From Epithemia pelagica (taxonomy: Eukaryota; Bacillariophyta; Bacillariophyceae; Surirellales; Surirellaceae): DNA of 64,000 nucleotides. A program made the position numbers and the translations under genes. Below, piece after piece: positions 45,801 to 55,577 of the stretch. Positions within the stretch are counted from its first letter, which is position 1, and each line of letters starts with the position of its first letter. The notes under the pieces were generated by a model. It saw only the letters and a program-made list of their open reading frames with translations. It ran no database searches and had not been told where the DNA came from. Location: assembly GCA_946965045.2 (NCBI GenBank), contig OX337236.1:3162001-3226000 (forward strand). Reading direction: 5' to 3'.

Positions 45801-47089
45801 GCGACAAGTTGGTGGAGATTTTGAATAACGAGAACGACGTGAGGAACTGTGTTGGTACAAGTTTGTCTTATGTTCCAGAAACAGGGCCATCTCCTCGGAA
45901 AAATGAACAGGCAACCACTCAACGACAGTCGCTGAAACTCACAGCAATCCAAGAAGTGAAGAAGGGATTTAAGTCATACACTGATTCCTCTCGCAGTACG
46001 AAGAATGTTCTGAAGGATCCCAACATTGTCATGACATTCATCCATACATCAGCAGAGGAGGGGCCGATCCAACCCGACGCTGAAGTGTCTCAAGAGGGTG
46101 ACAGTAAACAAGATGAAGCGTTCAGGACAAAGGAAGATGAAAAACGCGAAGATGGCAATCACAATGATGTACAGGACAGTGAGCTGGGAAAAAAGGACGA
46201 CGATAGGGTTGAGCAGGGAAGCAAGGCTGAACAGGGAAGTAAGGTCAACGTCTACAATATGAATAAGAAGGCCAACAAAGACAAGAGTCCTCCAGTGATG
46301 AAGGTGGCGAACCGAGTAAAGTTTGTGAAAGTTCCTAAACGATTCAACGATGATTCTGACGATGAGTCAATCGATTTTTCGTCGTCTGACGAAGATAGTG
46401 ACAACGCAATCGACAATCTCATCGACGAAAATTTACCCAGCTATGGACCTACGAAAGATGAAAGGCAAGTAGTCGACCGGCAAGGGGAAGAAAGAGAAAT
46501 GGGACCAGGACAGGAAATGGGAACAGAGCAGGAAATGGGAACAGGACAGGCGGCGGAAAACCAATCGCAAAAAAGAAAGAAAACATCATCGTCCTTTGCC
46601 ACAAGGGGGGAAAAGGCGCCAAAGAAGAAAATATCGAAACAAGCATCGAAACAAACAACAATGAGTGCAACATCCCTTACGACCCTGTCCAACAAAACAA
46701 AAAAGAAAACCAAGCGCCAACAAACAACGATGCAACCAAAAAGAGTGTCTCCGAGAAAGAAAAAAGGCGAATCATCCGCCACCGCAACCGCTGTTGCGAG
46801 CATTGCAATAGGTTTATCTGGGAAGCAAAACCGAACAACACCTCCATCTGCTAGATTGGTGCGCAAGAAGCAGCGCAAGGAAGAATTGGAGAAAGAGTTG
46901 GAGGCTTTTTACGATAACGACGTATCCCAGGACGACCCTCAGGTCAGTGACCAGATTAACCAAGAAATGAAGGGTGTGGTGAACGAGTCAGAGGACGAGG
47001 AAGAAGAAGAAGAGGAGGAGCAAGAACAAGACATTGAAGAGAATGATGAGGGGCTAGATGAGGATGAAGAAGATGAGAACGAGTTTTAG
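42818..47089 (+). pseudogene. hAT-family transposase with two in-frame TGA codons
   Basis: One reading frame runs for about 1,420 codons, interrupted only by TGA at 44369-44371 and 45281-45283. The hAT dimerisation region is clear after the second stop: YFDLMAWWRDFSVQFRF, IWLAKPATNAFQERVFSIGA and KLMGSLSKKANEM. Upstream parts carry the RNase-H-like core (VCHDIWQAKKYDVLGVTIMF, DDLCASVNDNTTAAVL). The N-terminus is Asn/Ser/Lys-rich. The last 330 residues form an unusual Lys-rich and then Glu/Asp-rich tail (KKTKRQQ, EEEEEEEEQEQ). Both stops are TGA and could derive from CGA by C-to-T change, but TGG or other origins are not excluded. No frameshift is needed. Confidence 0.82.
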
Positions 47090-47173
47090 TGATAAGAGAA
47101 GTAGTTTGAATAAGAAGATTAGCAGCAAGAAGAAATTAAGTAATATAATTCAATGATACGTGTTAATCATTCT

Positions 47174-48960
47174 TTACACCTTGTTGAACAATTCAGTATC
47201 AAATTTGTCGGTCTTAGACAAACGAGTGAGGAGGTTTGTTCGTTTGTGAATTGTTGCCGAGTGTTGTCCCAAGGCTCCAAATAGTGGGTTAATGTAGGAC
47301 CATTTGTCTTTCGGAACCCATGACTGTAAGTGCTTCGACGTTGCCAATCCATTCAAATTTGGTGGTACCCATCCAAAGGCGGCAGACCAACGAATAACGT
47401 GAATATCGGCCGGGATTCCGTCGACTCTACCAAATGCGGACTCCAGTATGATACAAGCGGTCTTGTATCCGATTCCGTTCAGTGTTATTAATTCGTGGAT
47501 TGTTATCTCTTTCGGAATGGTTCCATTGTGCTTTTGTATAAAGTAGTCTGCGGCATTAACGATCCGCTCTGTATTCTGGTAGTAGCGACCAGACTCGGAA
47601 AGAAGACAATACAGAGCGTCCATTCCATATTTCTCAGCAATTTCCAAAACAGCGGCAGCCGAAGTCATACCACATGCAAATAGGCGAGGCATTATGGTGC
47701 TTAGCTGTACGTCTGACGTACTCGAGCTCATGCAGATTGTCATCAAAACCATAAAGGGCCTGTCGGCAAGAGGTTCAGCGGCGTGGTTGTCAATCCATGC
47801 CTCCCATTTGTCTCGAGGGGCCATGAATCCGTAGAACTTCAGTTCCTCATGAAAATTTGTCATTTGGGATAGTTCATGTAAATGACGATCCAAGATAGTG
47901 CAAGGGATGGATGGTGTGTCGAAGTTCAAATCAGAACGACGAACCTGTTTGAGTTTAGGAGCGGTACCAGGCATATGACGGTCGGTATTATCATCATCGA
48001 AATAATGATTTTTTTTTTGGATCGGGACGTGGATTGCAGAAACATTGCTTTTATGTTGTTCCTGGATCTTGTCGAGTAATTGTGCGTAGGTGTTGTTGGT
48101 TTTTTTTTGGAAGCAGGAGCCTTTGTTGATTTGTCATTGGAGGAAGACGGAGTTGTTGGGGTGGGCTTGGTAGGTACAGGAATAGGAAGTTTTTCGATGG
48201 AAACTTGATCATGTGATAAGGCATGGTTTGTTTGTGATGGTAGCTCCAAAAGGGGGGAAATGTCCGAGAACATACACTCCAACTCTTTGAAATAGGGAGT
48301 TGTGCAATATGGAATGCACATACTTCCATTAGATTCTTCTTCCGCGCACGGGCATAAAATGAAACCATTGACAAAATACTGTGGAGATTGTGTACAACGT
48401 ATTCCAATAGAATTCTCCAACATCCAGGAAATGATGACGGCTTGTACCGAGACGGTAGGACAACTTCCTCTGATCCTTTTGGTGTTCAACATGCATTCAT
48501 GAAACACAGGGGACCGGTTTATCGTTAGCTTGGGTGTGCATTGTGTAATAAGTAGAAGATTGATGGCATGATCTGGTTCGAATGGTTCAAATTCATGTGC
48601 CGAATGATTGGGAACTTGTGGAGATGGTCCGACAAAAAAAGTTACGACAACGGATGCAATAATCTCAAGCATGTCTGGGTATCGTAATTCATATAATTGG
48701 CATGGGTGATTTGCCAATTCACCAGTGTTCTCTTCTTCGTGGAAAATGACAGCATTGTTCTGTATCAGCCATGCAATGGTTGCACGTTTCACGGATTGGA
48801 CCAGTTGTCTCCTGAGGAGGTCTTGGTGTGTTTGTTGTTTGATGTGGTTGTGCATGGCGTCGTTATAAGAGAGGTTTGATCGTAGAATGAACTTGAGGTT
48901 ACAGGTAGAATGGAAATGAATGAACGTGGGTGTAATAGGTTCGTCCATTTCTTCAGCCAT
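47174..48960 (-). pseudogene. transposon-borne protein with HhH-GPD DNA glycosylase domain
   Basis: Two frames (48960-47926 and 47974-47174) overlap in different phases. They would form one protein of about 595 aa if the run of ten T at 48009-48018 is one base off. The C-terminal 266 residues have the endonuclease III signature: a helix-hairpin-helix ELITLNGIGYKTACIILESA with the catalytic-type Lys, then PADIHVIRWSAAFGWVPPN with the catalytic-type Asp. No cysteine cluster follows, so the iron-sulphur loop of classical Nth is absent. The N-terminal half (MAEEMDEPITPTFIHFHSTC) is unknown. It lies inside the hAT termini, convergent with the transposase and 84 bp from its stop. The role in the element is not known. 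Confidence 0.72.
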
Positions 48961-49647
48961 GGTTCGGTTGTAGGGGCATGGTGAAGGGGGTGATGAGATG
49001 ATTTGTTTGCTGCTGGGTGTGTAATGTGAAGTGTTGCTGCAGTGTGCAGTGACTCGGGCGGATGACCGCAGGAAGCATGTTCAGAACTACAAAAAGTATA
49101 CTTGGACTTCGTACTATAAAGTAGGTACTTTACTCAAAAAGTACCGAAGTATATGGGTAGTTTGTGGAAGGATTATAGTCCTTAAAGTGTAGTCCCTCCA
49201 TCTTATTGAGTGGACTATAGTACATACCCTAAGTACTTGTCGTCTTCTAGAAGGGACTTAAGTCTGACGCTGTAGTCCTATTAGTAGGCACTAGCAGACT
49301 ATAGTCTTTTAGATAAAGCGATTGTTGTGTCTGTAATGTACTATAGTTGTTAAGTATAGTCTTATGGGTATCAAGAGGGGATTGTGTATTCTCTAGTCTA
49401 GTCTACTAAAGTATTTCAGCAAACTTATAGTCCTGTAGTCTAGTCTCATGTGAAATGTGCGATACTTCACAGCCCTGGGACACCCGCTATATTTGTAACC
49501 ACGACCCCATTGGGCTTATTTCTGGTTGGCTGAGATGACTGTACCTCATTTTTCTACACTACCGAAAAAGACATAGGCACGTGTCAAAAAATTACTTAAA
49601 TCTAGCAATTTTTGAAGTCAGAGAAGCCATGCGCGGAGATTCGCCAA

Positions 49648-49845
49648 ATGTATCGGATGCTGTATCGATGCACATACAACTGTATCCAGTCGTGTATCGG
49701 GGTTGTATCTAGTTGTACCGGGGGGCTTAGGTACTGTATCGATACAACGGATTTGTATCGGTTTTTGTATCGGGGGACTCGAGTCCTCTGTATCGGGTCT
49801 TCCGAACTTGTTGCGATTTGTATCGGGCTAATGTATCGAGCTCCC
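49648..49845. repeat. left subterminal TGTATCG array
   Basis: About a dozen TGTATCG or close variants lie at irregular spacing, nearly all on the plus strand. Confidence 0.85.
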
Positions 49846-50403
49846 CGGTGCGAAATTTCACTGCGCTCCTACATACGAGCTCCACCGCACTGAAATTGCA
49901 CAAGCAGTAGCCCGTGCTTTTTTGGTCCCCACTGTTTTTTCTATAGTGATTCTAGTTTCGTAAGAAAACCACTACGGTCGTTTTGCACAGCATAACACCA
50001 CCATGGACGATAAAGACCGCTGCGCACCTCCAACGAAAGGTCCTAGTACTCCTCTGAACACCCAGGAGGCTTGATCTTCATGTGTACCGTGAAGGGTGAA
50101 AAGGGCGGCGTTAAGATATCTGTTTTCATGGACCTACGGCAAGATCTAGAAGACCTTCCATTTTTGGGTTGGAAGGAAACAACAAGAGGATCAAGATTGG
50201 AGTCCGATAATGGTGGAATGAACGAAGATTGCAGGGATGGACGACAAGTGGTGACAACGACAACAACAATCAACTACTCGCTGCCGCCGAACGAAACACT
50301 CGGCGACAAGGACAACACTCGGACAACAACAACCCCAATGCAACAATCAACGATCGAACATGCGTTTTGCGATGACGGTTTGTGCAGACTCATTTTTGTT
50401 GTA

Positions 50404-50600
50404 GTATCGGGGGTATTTTGTATCGGGGGTGTGTATCGGGGTTTCGTCGATTTGTATCGGCTGTATCGACCCCCTTGTATCGTTTGTATCGGGGTTGTAT
50501 CGGGTTGTATCGGGTTGTATCGTTTGTATCGGAATTTGTATCGTTTGTATCGGATGTTGTTTCGAACAGTTGTATCGTTTGTATCGGGTTGTATCGACCC
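50404..50600. repeat. right subterminal TGTATCG array
   Basis: About fifteen TGTATCG units lie on the plus strand, the same orientation as the left array rather than mirrored. The surrounding terminal repeats are inverted, so the arrays do not share the symmetry of the ends. Confidence 0.85.
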
Positions 50601-51024
50601 TCGCCAAATGTGCCGATTCATGTATTTTCCTCTCTATGTATTCTAATTTACAGAAATATCAATATCGATAAGTATTTTGTTCTATTATAGTGTACCAAAA
50701 AGAAAATGAACTTGTCCGTCCTTCGCTCCTTTCGGTATATTCTGTTCAAGGTCCATTAGAGCTATGGTTACAAATATACCGGGTGTCCCTGCCTGGGACA
50801 CCCGGCATTTTGGTTCCCCCAGAATGACTTTACCTAAACTCCTATTGGGTAGCTAGGGCTGATCGCTAATTTTGCTAGGGCTAGCTATATTATTTTATGC
50901 ACAATAGGGTTCGGGTCAAAGACACATGTTCAAGACCAAACAAATTATTGTTAATTATTAGTTTTCTTATGTCGCATATGAGTCTTGTATTATGATGATC
51001 GCTAAATCTTTCCATTTTGAGTCG

Positions 51025-51211
51025 TGTTGGTTTCGGGTTGGTCCCGATTTTAACGTCTGGTTTCGACTTGGTGTCCAGTGGTTTCGACTTGGTGTCCAGT
51101 GGTTTCGACTTGGTGTCCAGTGGTTTCGAGTTGGTTTTGACGTTGGTTTCGACGTTGGTTTCGACGTTGGTTTCGACGTTGGTTTCGAGTTGGTTTCGAG
51201 TTGGTTTCGAC
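51025..51211. repeat. left subterminal 11-bp array
   Basis: Tandem units of the type GGTTTCGACTT, GGTTTCGACGTT and GGTGTCCAGT lie about 230 bp inside the left end, plus-strand orientation. On the minus strand they read as a run of QLETN/KPTRN codons, which explains several spurious frames. Confidence 0.85.
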
Positions 51212-51419
51212 TTCTCGCGAACGCAATAATCAACCATCTCTTGCAACATCGCTTCTGGCGACGAAAGGAGTTGTAAAAGCGAGCGAGAGGGTGCTCACTT
51301 TGTCTTGGCGACAAGAGGAGTGGTAAAAAAGCGAGTGAGAGCGTGATTTGTTCGGCAGGAGTTCAGACTCAAAAAACTACAGGAGGAAAGAAGTGACAAG
51401 ACGAAGTGGCAAGACGAAC

Positions 51420-51887
51420 ATGACCGAGAACAACAAGAAATCCTCCAACCTACCGCCCATCAACGAGAGGAAAGGGGCGAGAATCAAGATTGTGGTGGGG
51501 ACCTACAAGGGGCTACGAGCATGGGTTGACACGGCAAAGGAGTGCACCCGCTACTACACCCCTGTAATCATCCAAGTCAAGTCGAATCCGACGGTGTTGA
51601 AGGCGACGAGAATTCAACACACAAGTTTTGTGATGGAGGCCCAGGTTCAGACACCATCGAACAAAGAAGAGGCCATGATCTTCGAAAATGCTGATATGTT
51701 GGAGATGTTTACTGTGCTGACGAGGAAAATGGCAGAGTTTGAGGAAATCTCTGCATCAGGAGAAGGTGGAAAGCGCATCGCAACACTATTTCTTAAATTT
51801 CTGAACACAGCAATTTCCGAACAGAATGCCTTACCCAACGAAAAGGCCCGCTGGCGCCGAATCAAATTCAATGGTGGAAGCCGTTAG
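51420..51887 (+). CDS. transposon ORF with a KOW-like segment
   Basis: The frame encodes 155 aa from ATG 51420 (MTENNKKSSNLPPINERK). Residues 17-50 read like a KOW motif, with a basic ARIKIVVGTYKGLRAWVDTA followed by a strand-like YYTPVIIQVK; such motifs bind nucleic acid or proteins. The C-terminal half is helical (MFTVLTRKMAEFEEIS, TLFLKFLNTAISEQ). It is the only gene of this element besides the transposase with an uninterrupted frame. Its part in transposition is unknown. Confidence 0.5.
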   Translation: MTENNKKSSNLPPINERKGARIKIVVGTYKGLRAWVDTAKECTRYYTPVIIQVKSNPTVLKATRIQHTSFVMEAQVQTPSNKEEAMIFENADMLEMFTVLTRKMAEFEEISASGEGGKRIATLFLKFLNTAISEQNALPNEKARWRRIKFNGGSR

Positions 51888-51968
51888 TATAGAGCCACAA
51901 TAACCACTAGTGCATTTCAGACAAAGAATTCGCTTTTACTATTATGTAGTCAATTACTAGATGTGTGC

Positions 51969-53437
51969 CTATTCGGAGAACATGTTCCTGGCCTCAGCCT
52001 CCTGAGTCTTTTGAGACTGCTTACCACCAATCTTTTGGCCACCAGAGATGGCAATGCGCCAATAAAGGGTCATGGCCAAGATATCTTTCCCAAACAGATT
52101 GACAGGGTGATCCTTCTTGAGCTTGAGGGGATTCTTGATCATTGGCACCACGTTGTCATCCTTCGAGAAAATCTTGTTGTCCAAGACAACGCCCGGGGAA
52201 AAAACAAAGAGCCAGAGCGCGACCTGGCGCCATTTTTCCTTCAAATCGTCAATCGCGACTTCAGTCGCACTGTGAGCCTTTAAAGTCGCGTCGCAATTCA
52301 CCTTCGAGTCCCTACCAATTCCTTCGTGGTAACGCTCAGTGTCGCGAACAAAAAATCCTGAGCGGGACCCTTGAACCGAATCAACCGTCCGTGCCACATC
52401 TCCTCATAGTCTCTGTCAGGGATTGTCGCCTCCCAAGCGTTCATATCCGGGCATGCGACATGCCTGCGAACATGGAATCCGTTGCGAGTGAAGAAGCCTT
52501 CGTGATTTATGCCCTGGACAAACTGCACGTCAAAGTCGCGGTGGCGCTCAGCATACTTGGAAATCGGCACAATCCAAGGATGTTGCACCGTGCCATTCTG
52601 TTTCACAAACCACGAAATCGGAATGAAGGGATGGCTAGGAGAAGAATTGGCGGCAGCGGACACCAAAGGTGACAGTTGGCCAAAGCGATGCTGCTGTTGG
52701 CCCGGGACGAAAGAACGGGCCATAGGGGGACGGGGAGGTGTATGGAACATCGCGGAAGCTTCGTGGTTGTTGTTCTGGTGACGGATGGCTGGCGGTGGAT
52801 GAGCCCTGGCTGCAGGTTTTGTGTCTTCATCTTCATCCAACAATCCAACTTGCTGGAAGTTATCTGAAAGCGAGGCCACGTCATCCTATGGAGGAGGAGG
52901 ATTGATGCCGTTGCTGTCAAACAGCATGGCATACGGGTCCTCGTGTTCTTCAACGATGATCTCTTCGCTGGTGGTGTGGGAGTTGGAGGCGGTGGACGAG
53001 TTGTCCGAGGGAGGGGCTTTGTTCTGCTTCATGTTCTTTGATGCTGCTGCAAACTCTGCAAACTCTGCCAAGCTGACTTTGCATGGTATCACGCCAAGCT
53101 TGTTCAGGTATGAGATGTGAGCCTTGATGCTCCGATTCTTGCACTTGGCCCAACGCTGTTGGACCTGTCGCCGAAGCGTCGATCCTTCGGCTCCGAAAAC
53201 TGACGGGTTTGAGTCGCATAGACTCCAAAGGTCGAAGGTGTCTCGAGTATTCCCCGAATGCTCAAATGAATCAAGAAGCCGTTTTGTGACGTCTTCGTTC
53301 AATCCACCGACAGCAGCTCGCTTCTTTCTCTTGGGATGCTCAGGGGCGGCAACAGGGGGATCGTCCTCAGCGTGAAACTGGTGATCCCAATCTTTCTCTT
53401 CCTGGATGGATGCTTGTTCTTGTTGTGAGCCTTCCAT
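51969..53437 (-). pseudogene. Myb/SANT-like transposon protein, stopped and frameshifted
   Basis: The frame starts at ATG 53437 (MEGSQQEQASIQEEKDWD). Residues 40-105 have a Myb-like Trp/helix pattern (NEDVTKRLLDSFEHSG, FDLWSLCDSNP, RRQVQQRWAKCKNRS). A TAG at 52886-52888 interrupts it with the frame continuing (DDVASLSDNFQQVG). A second break, near a T6 run at about 52355, moves the frame into the segment ending RNMFSE at 51969. Harbinger elements encode a Myb-like partner that helps the transposase bind DNA and enter the nucleus. With two lesions this copy should be non-functional. Confidence 0.6.
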
Positions 53438-53807
53438 GTTGTTGGTTTTTTGGAGAGATGCTGCTACGGTCGAAAGAGAAACCGGACTGGCGCCAATCTA
53501 CTTCTACCAAGTTGGCCATCGTCACCATTGCACATGGTGGTTCACGGCCCATCACATTCATTAATGGATAACAATATTCTAGAGTTTGATTGACGCATTC
53601 ATATGTATTAGGATGTCTACTTAGATGCTGTCTTCCTTGTTTCTACTAACGAGTTGAGAACTCGTGAATTTGCTGGCGCGTGTTGGTCAATCTACCCACG
53701 GGTCCTCATCATCATTATCATGTGTCTTCAAGGGCTACGAGTGTGACACATTGGACTAGTGAGTGACCTTCCTGAATGCCGATGGAGTTCTGCTCCAACT
53801 TCAATCC

Positions 53808-54758
53808 ATGCGTCACATTTTGCAACAATCAAAAAGAATGACTCTTCAGCCGTCGGAAGTTCTTGAAAGGGGCCTACGGCTTCTGGATGTGGACAATGAT
53901 GGTACATTGGCATTGGAACGACGACGACTGAAGTTCAGAAAGCACTACGGGTCTCACCCGTTGGTGATTACTGCACAATGGTTTGACCTATGCCACGCAA
54001 CAGACGACAATGGAGAGCAACTACTTTCTACGAATGAGAAGAAGAGAGGGTTTAAGATGTTCATGGTTGCGCATTACTTTCTCTACAACTACACGAGAAA
54101 TAGTGAGCAACTTGCTGATCGCTTTCAAATGTGTGAGAGCTATGCTCGAGGTGAGCATCTGTGGGTGTGGATTCGAAAAATTGCGTTTCTCGAGAAAAAG
54201 GTAATTTTCTGGCCGAGAATTCTGGACAGCCCCACCTCGGAGGTCAATGCATTGTCCGTTGACGGTGTGGACAAAAAGACTTTTGAGCGCAAGCACAAGA
54301 CGCAGCTGCTTCCGTTTGATTGCGGGAATTGTTCGCACAAGCATGCTCACGGTGCTCTCAAATATCAGATTGTAATGGCCGCGCACCGACCGCGGTGTGT
54401 TCATATATATGGCCCTGTGCGTGGTGGAATGGGGGACAAGGAGATGCTTGAACGGTCTGGCGTCTTGGCACGACTCAAGCCGGGCAAATTGATCGTGGCT
54501 GATCGCGGTTACATCAAGAAGGAGTTCGGTGGGAAAATTTCCTGGCCCAATCCCCAAGAAGATTCCAAAGAAGCGAATAATCTCAAGAGCCGGATCCGTC
54601 TTCGGCATGAAAGTTTCAACGGGAAAATGGCTGCGTTTAGATGCCTCAAGCAAACGTGGAGGCACTCAGACGACAAACACGGCATTGCGTTTCGTGCAGT
54701 GGCTGTGACAGTCCAGTATGCACTCGATAATGGCACAAGTCTCCTATTTGAGCCATAG
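53808..54758 (+). CDS. DDE transposase, Harbinger/IS5-like
   Basis: From ATG 53808 the frame gives 316 aa; it is open slightly upstream but without an ATG. Catalytic candidates are Asp152 in ALSVDGVDKK, Asp232 in KLIVADRGYIKKEFGG and Glu268 in RLRHESFNGKMAAFRCL. The last motif and the following WRHSDDKHGIAFRAVAV are typical of DDE_Tnp_4-type enzymes. A helix-rich N-terminus (SEQLADRFQMCESYARGEHL) is in the usual place of the DNA-binding helix-turn-helix. The frame has no lesion, so this may be the one functional product of the element. Confidence 0.75.
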   Translation: MRHILQQSKRMTLQPSEVLERGLRLLDVDNDGTLALERRRLKFRKHYGSHPLVITAQWFDLCHATDDNGEQLLSTNEKKRGFKMFMVAHYFLYNYTRNSEQLADRFQMCESYARGEHLWVWIRKIAFLEKKVIFWPRILDSPTSEVNALSVDGVDKKTFERKHKTQLLPFDCGNCSHKHAHGALKYQIVMAAHRPRCVHIYGPVRGGMGDKEMLERSGVLARLKPGKLIVADRGYIKKEFGGKISWPNPQEDSKEANNLKSRIRLRHESFNGKMAAFRCLKQTWRHSDDKHGIAFRAVAVTVQYALDNGTSLLFEP

Positions 54759-54812
54759 ATTCATCCATAAATTCATTCTAGTTGAGAATTGGTTTTCTAC
54801 TATGTTTTATTT

Positions 54813-55404
54813 CTATGCTAGGATGCGTTTTGCGAGTTCTCGGCGTCGCATCAACTCGTCTATTGGAGAGATCGGAGGCAGATTGGCTTTCTGTTTGGCT
54901 TCCTCTTCCTTGAGCCGCAAGTAGTTGAAGAAGCGAACTCGTCTCACTTCTTGATAGATTCGAAACTTGAAGATTTCTGGCTTGAATTCCATGTAGGCAG
55001 GACGAGTCTTCCTCAGTGCCATGGGCTTCAAACTTGAGGTGGACGCCATTGGCCACGTCCATTCGGAGAAGGTACTTTGCTGGATGGATGTCAAAGACCA
55101 GCTCTCCACGGCAGTTTCGGTCCTTCCTCGGATGGACGCGACGGTCGACTTGTTGTGCCTTGTGGTCTCGTTCCATTAAGGCCTTCGCGTCGTTTGATTG
55201 TTTTCGGTGGTCCTTGAGCCTTTCCTTGAATTGATCGAACAGGACGTCTGCAAATTCTGGGAGTTTCTTGTAAAACTCAAAGAGGTGCGCAGCCGGAACA
55301 ACGTCCATGTTGTGAAGGAGACCACCCGGCTCGAGGTCTCTCACAAGAATGGCCCGTGCCGCACTAACACGCCAATCAACCCATCCGGAGCGTCGTGGTG
55401 GCAT
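54813..55404 (-). pseudogene. transposon accessory ORF, frameshifted
   Basis: The frame starts at ATG 55404 (MPPRRSGWVDWRVSAARA) and includes AILVRDLEPGGLL, FKERLKDHRKQSNDAKALME and GELVFDIHPAKYLLRMDV. Near 55020 the sensible frame shifts by one base and continues LRKTRPAYMEFKPEIFKFRI, YQEVRRVRFFNYLRLKEEEA, ending at 54813. Both parts look coding and share basic, helical composition. The family is not one I can name. Confidence 0.5.
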
Positions 55405-55577
55405 GGTTTCGGGTTGGTTTCGGGTTGGTTTCGGGTTGGTTTCGAGTTGGTTTCGAGTTGGTTTCGAGTTGGTGTCCACTTGTTTCCACTTGTTTCGAGT
55501 TGGTGTCCAGTGGTTTCGACTTGGTTTCGACGTGGTTTCGACTTGGTTTCGACGTGGTTTCGACTTGGTTTCGACGT
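55405..55577. repeat. right subterminal 11-bp array
   Basis: Repeated GGTTTCGGGTT, GGTTTCGAGTT and GGTTTCGACTT units lie about 255 bp inside the right end, in the same plus-strand orientation as the left array. Confidence 0.85.

Larger units (their letters stand above)
42419..49477. mobile_element. hAT transposon, about 7 kb
   Basis: The termini are inverted: CAGGGCTGTGAAGTAC at 42419 and the reverse complement of CAGGGCTGTGAAGTAT ending at 49477. The left flank is CCTGGGAC (42411-42418). The same octamer lies at 49474-49481, overlapping the right terminus by 4 bp, which is explained by loss of one CCTG from a CCTGCCTG junction. The insertion split the left terminal repeat of the GGGACACCC element. 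It contains a hAT transposase frame and a convergent gene ending in a DNA glycosylase domain. Subterminal DNA is rich in AGTAC, AGTCC and TATAGTC motifs. Confidence 0.85.
49478..50787. mobile_element. 1.3 kb non-autonomous element with GGGACACCC ends
   Basis: The left terminal repeat reads GGGACACCCGCTATATTTGT (its first bases also remain at 42414-42418, left of the hAT insertion). The right end is the near-perfect reverse complement, GGGACACCCGGTATATTTGT, ending at 50787. Both subterminal zones carry arrays of TGTATCG. The core 49874-50251 matches 1184-1561. It contains an ATG-initiated stretch that is frameshifted, so no intact gene is present. Confidence 0.78.

Noticed and set aside
47174-48960. 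Glycosylase gene as a host gene flanked by chance
   Set aside because: It lies wholly between the matched hAT terminal repeats and converges on the transposase with an 84-bp gap, so it is better read as part of the element.
49612-49893. Frame full of RMLYRCTYN / CIGVVSSC repeats
   Set aside because: It is a direct translation of the TGTATCG array in the 1.3 kb element.
50890-51314. Frames reading NQLETNVETN / KPTRNQ repeats
   Set aside because: They are translations of the 11-bp subterminal array of the Harbinger-like element.
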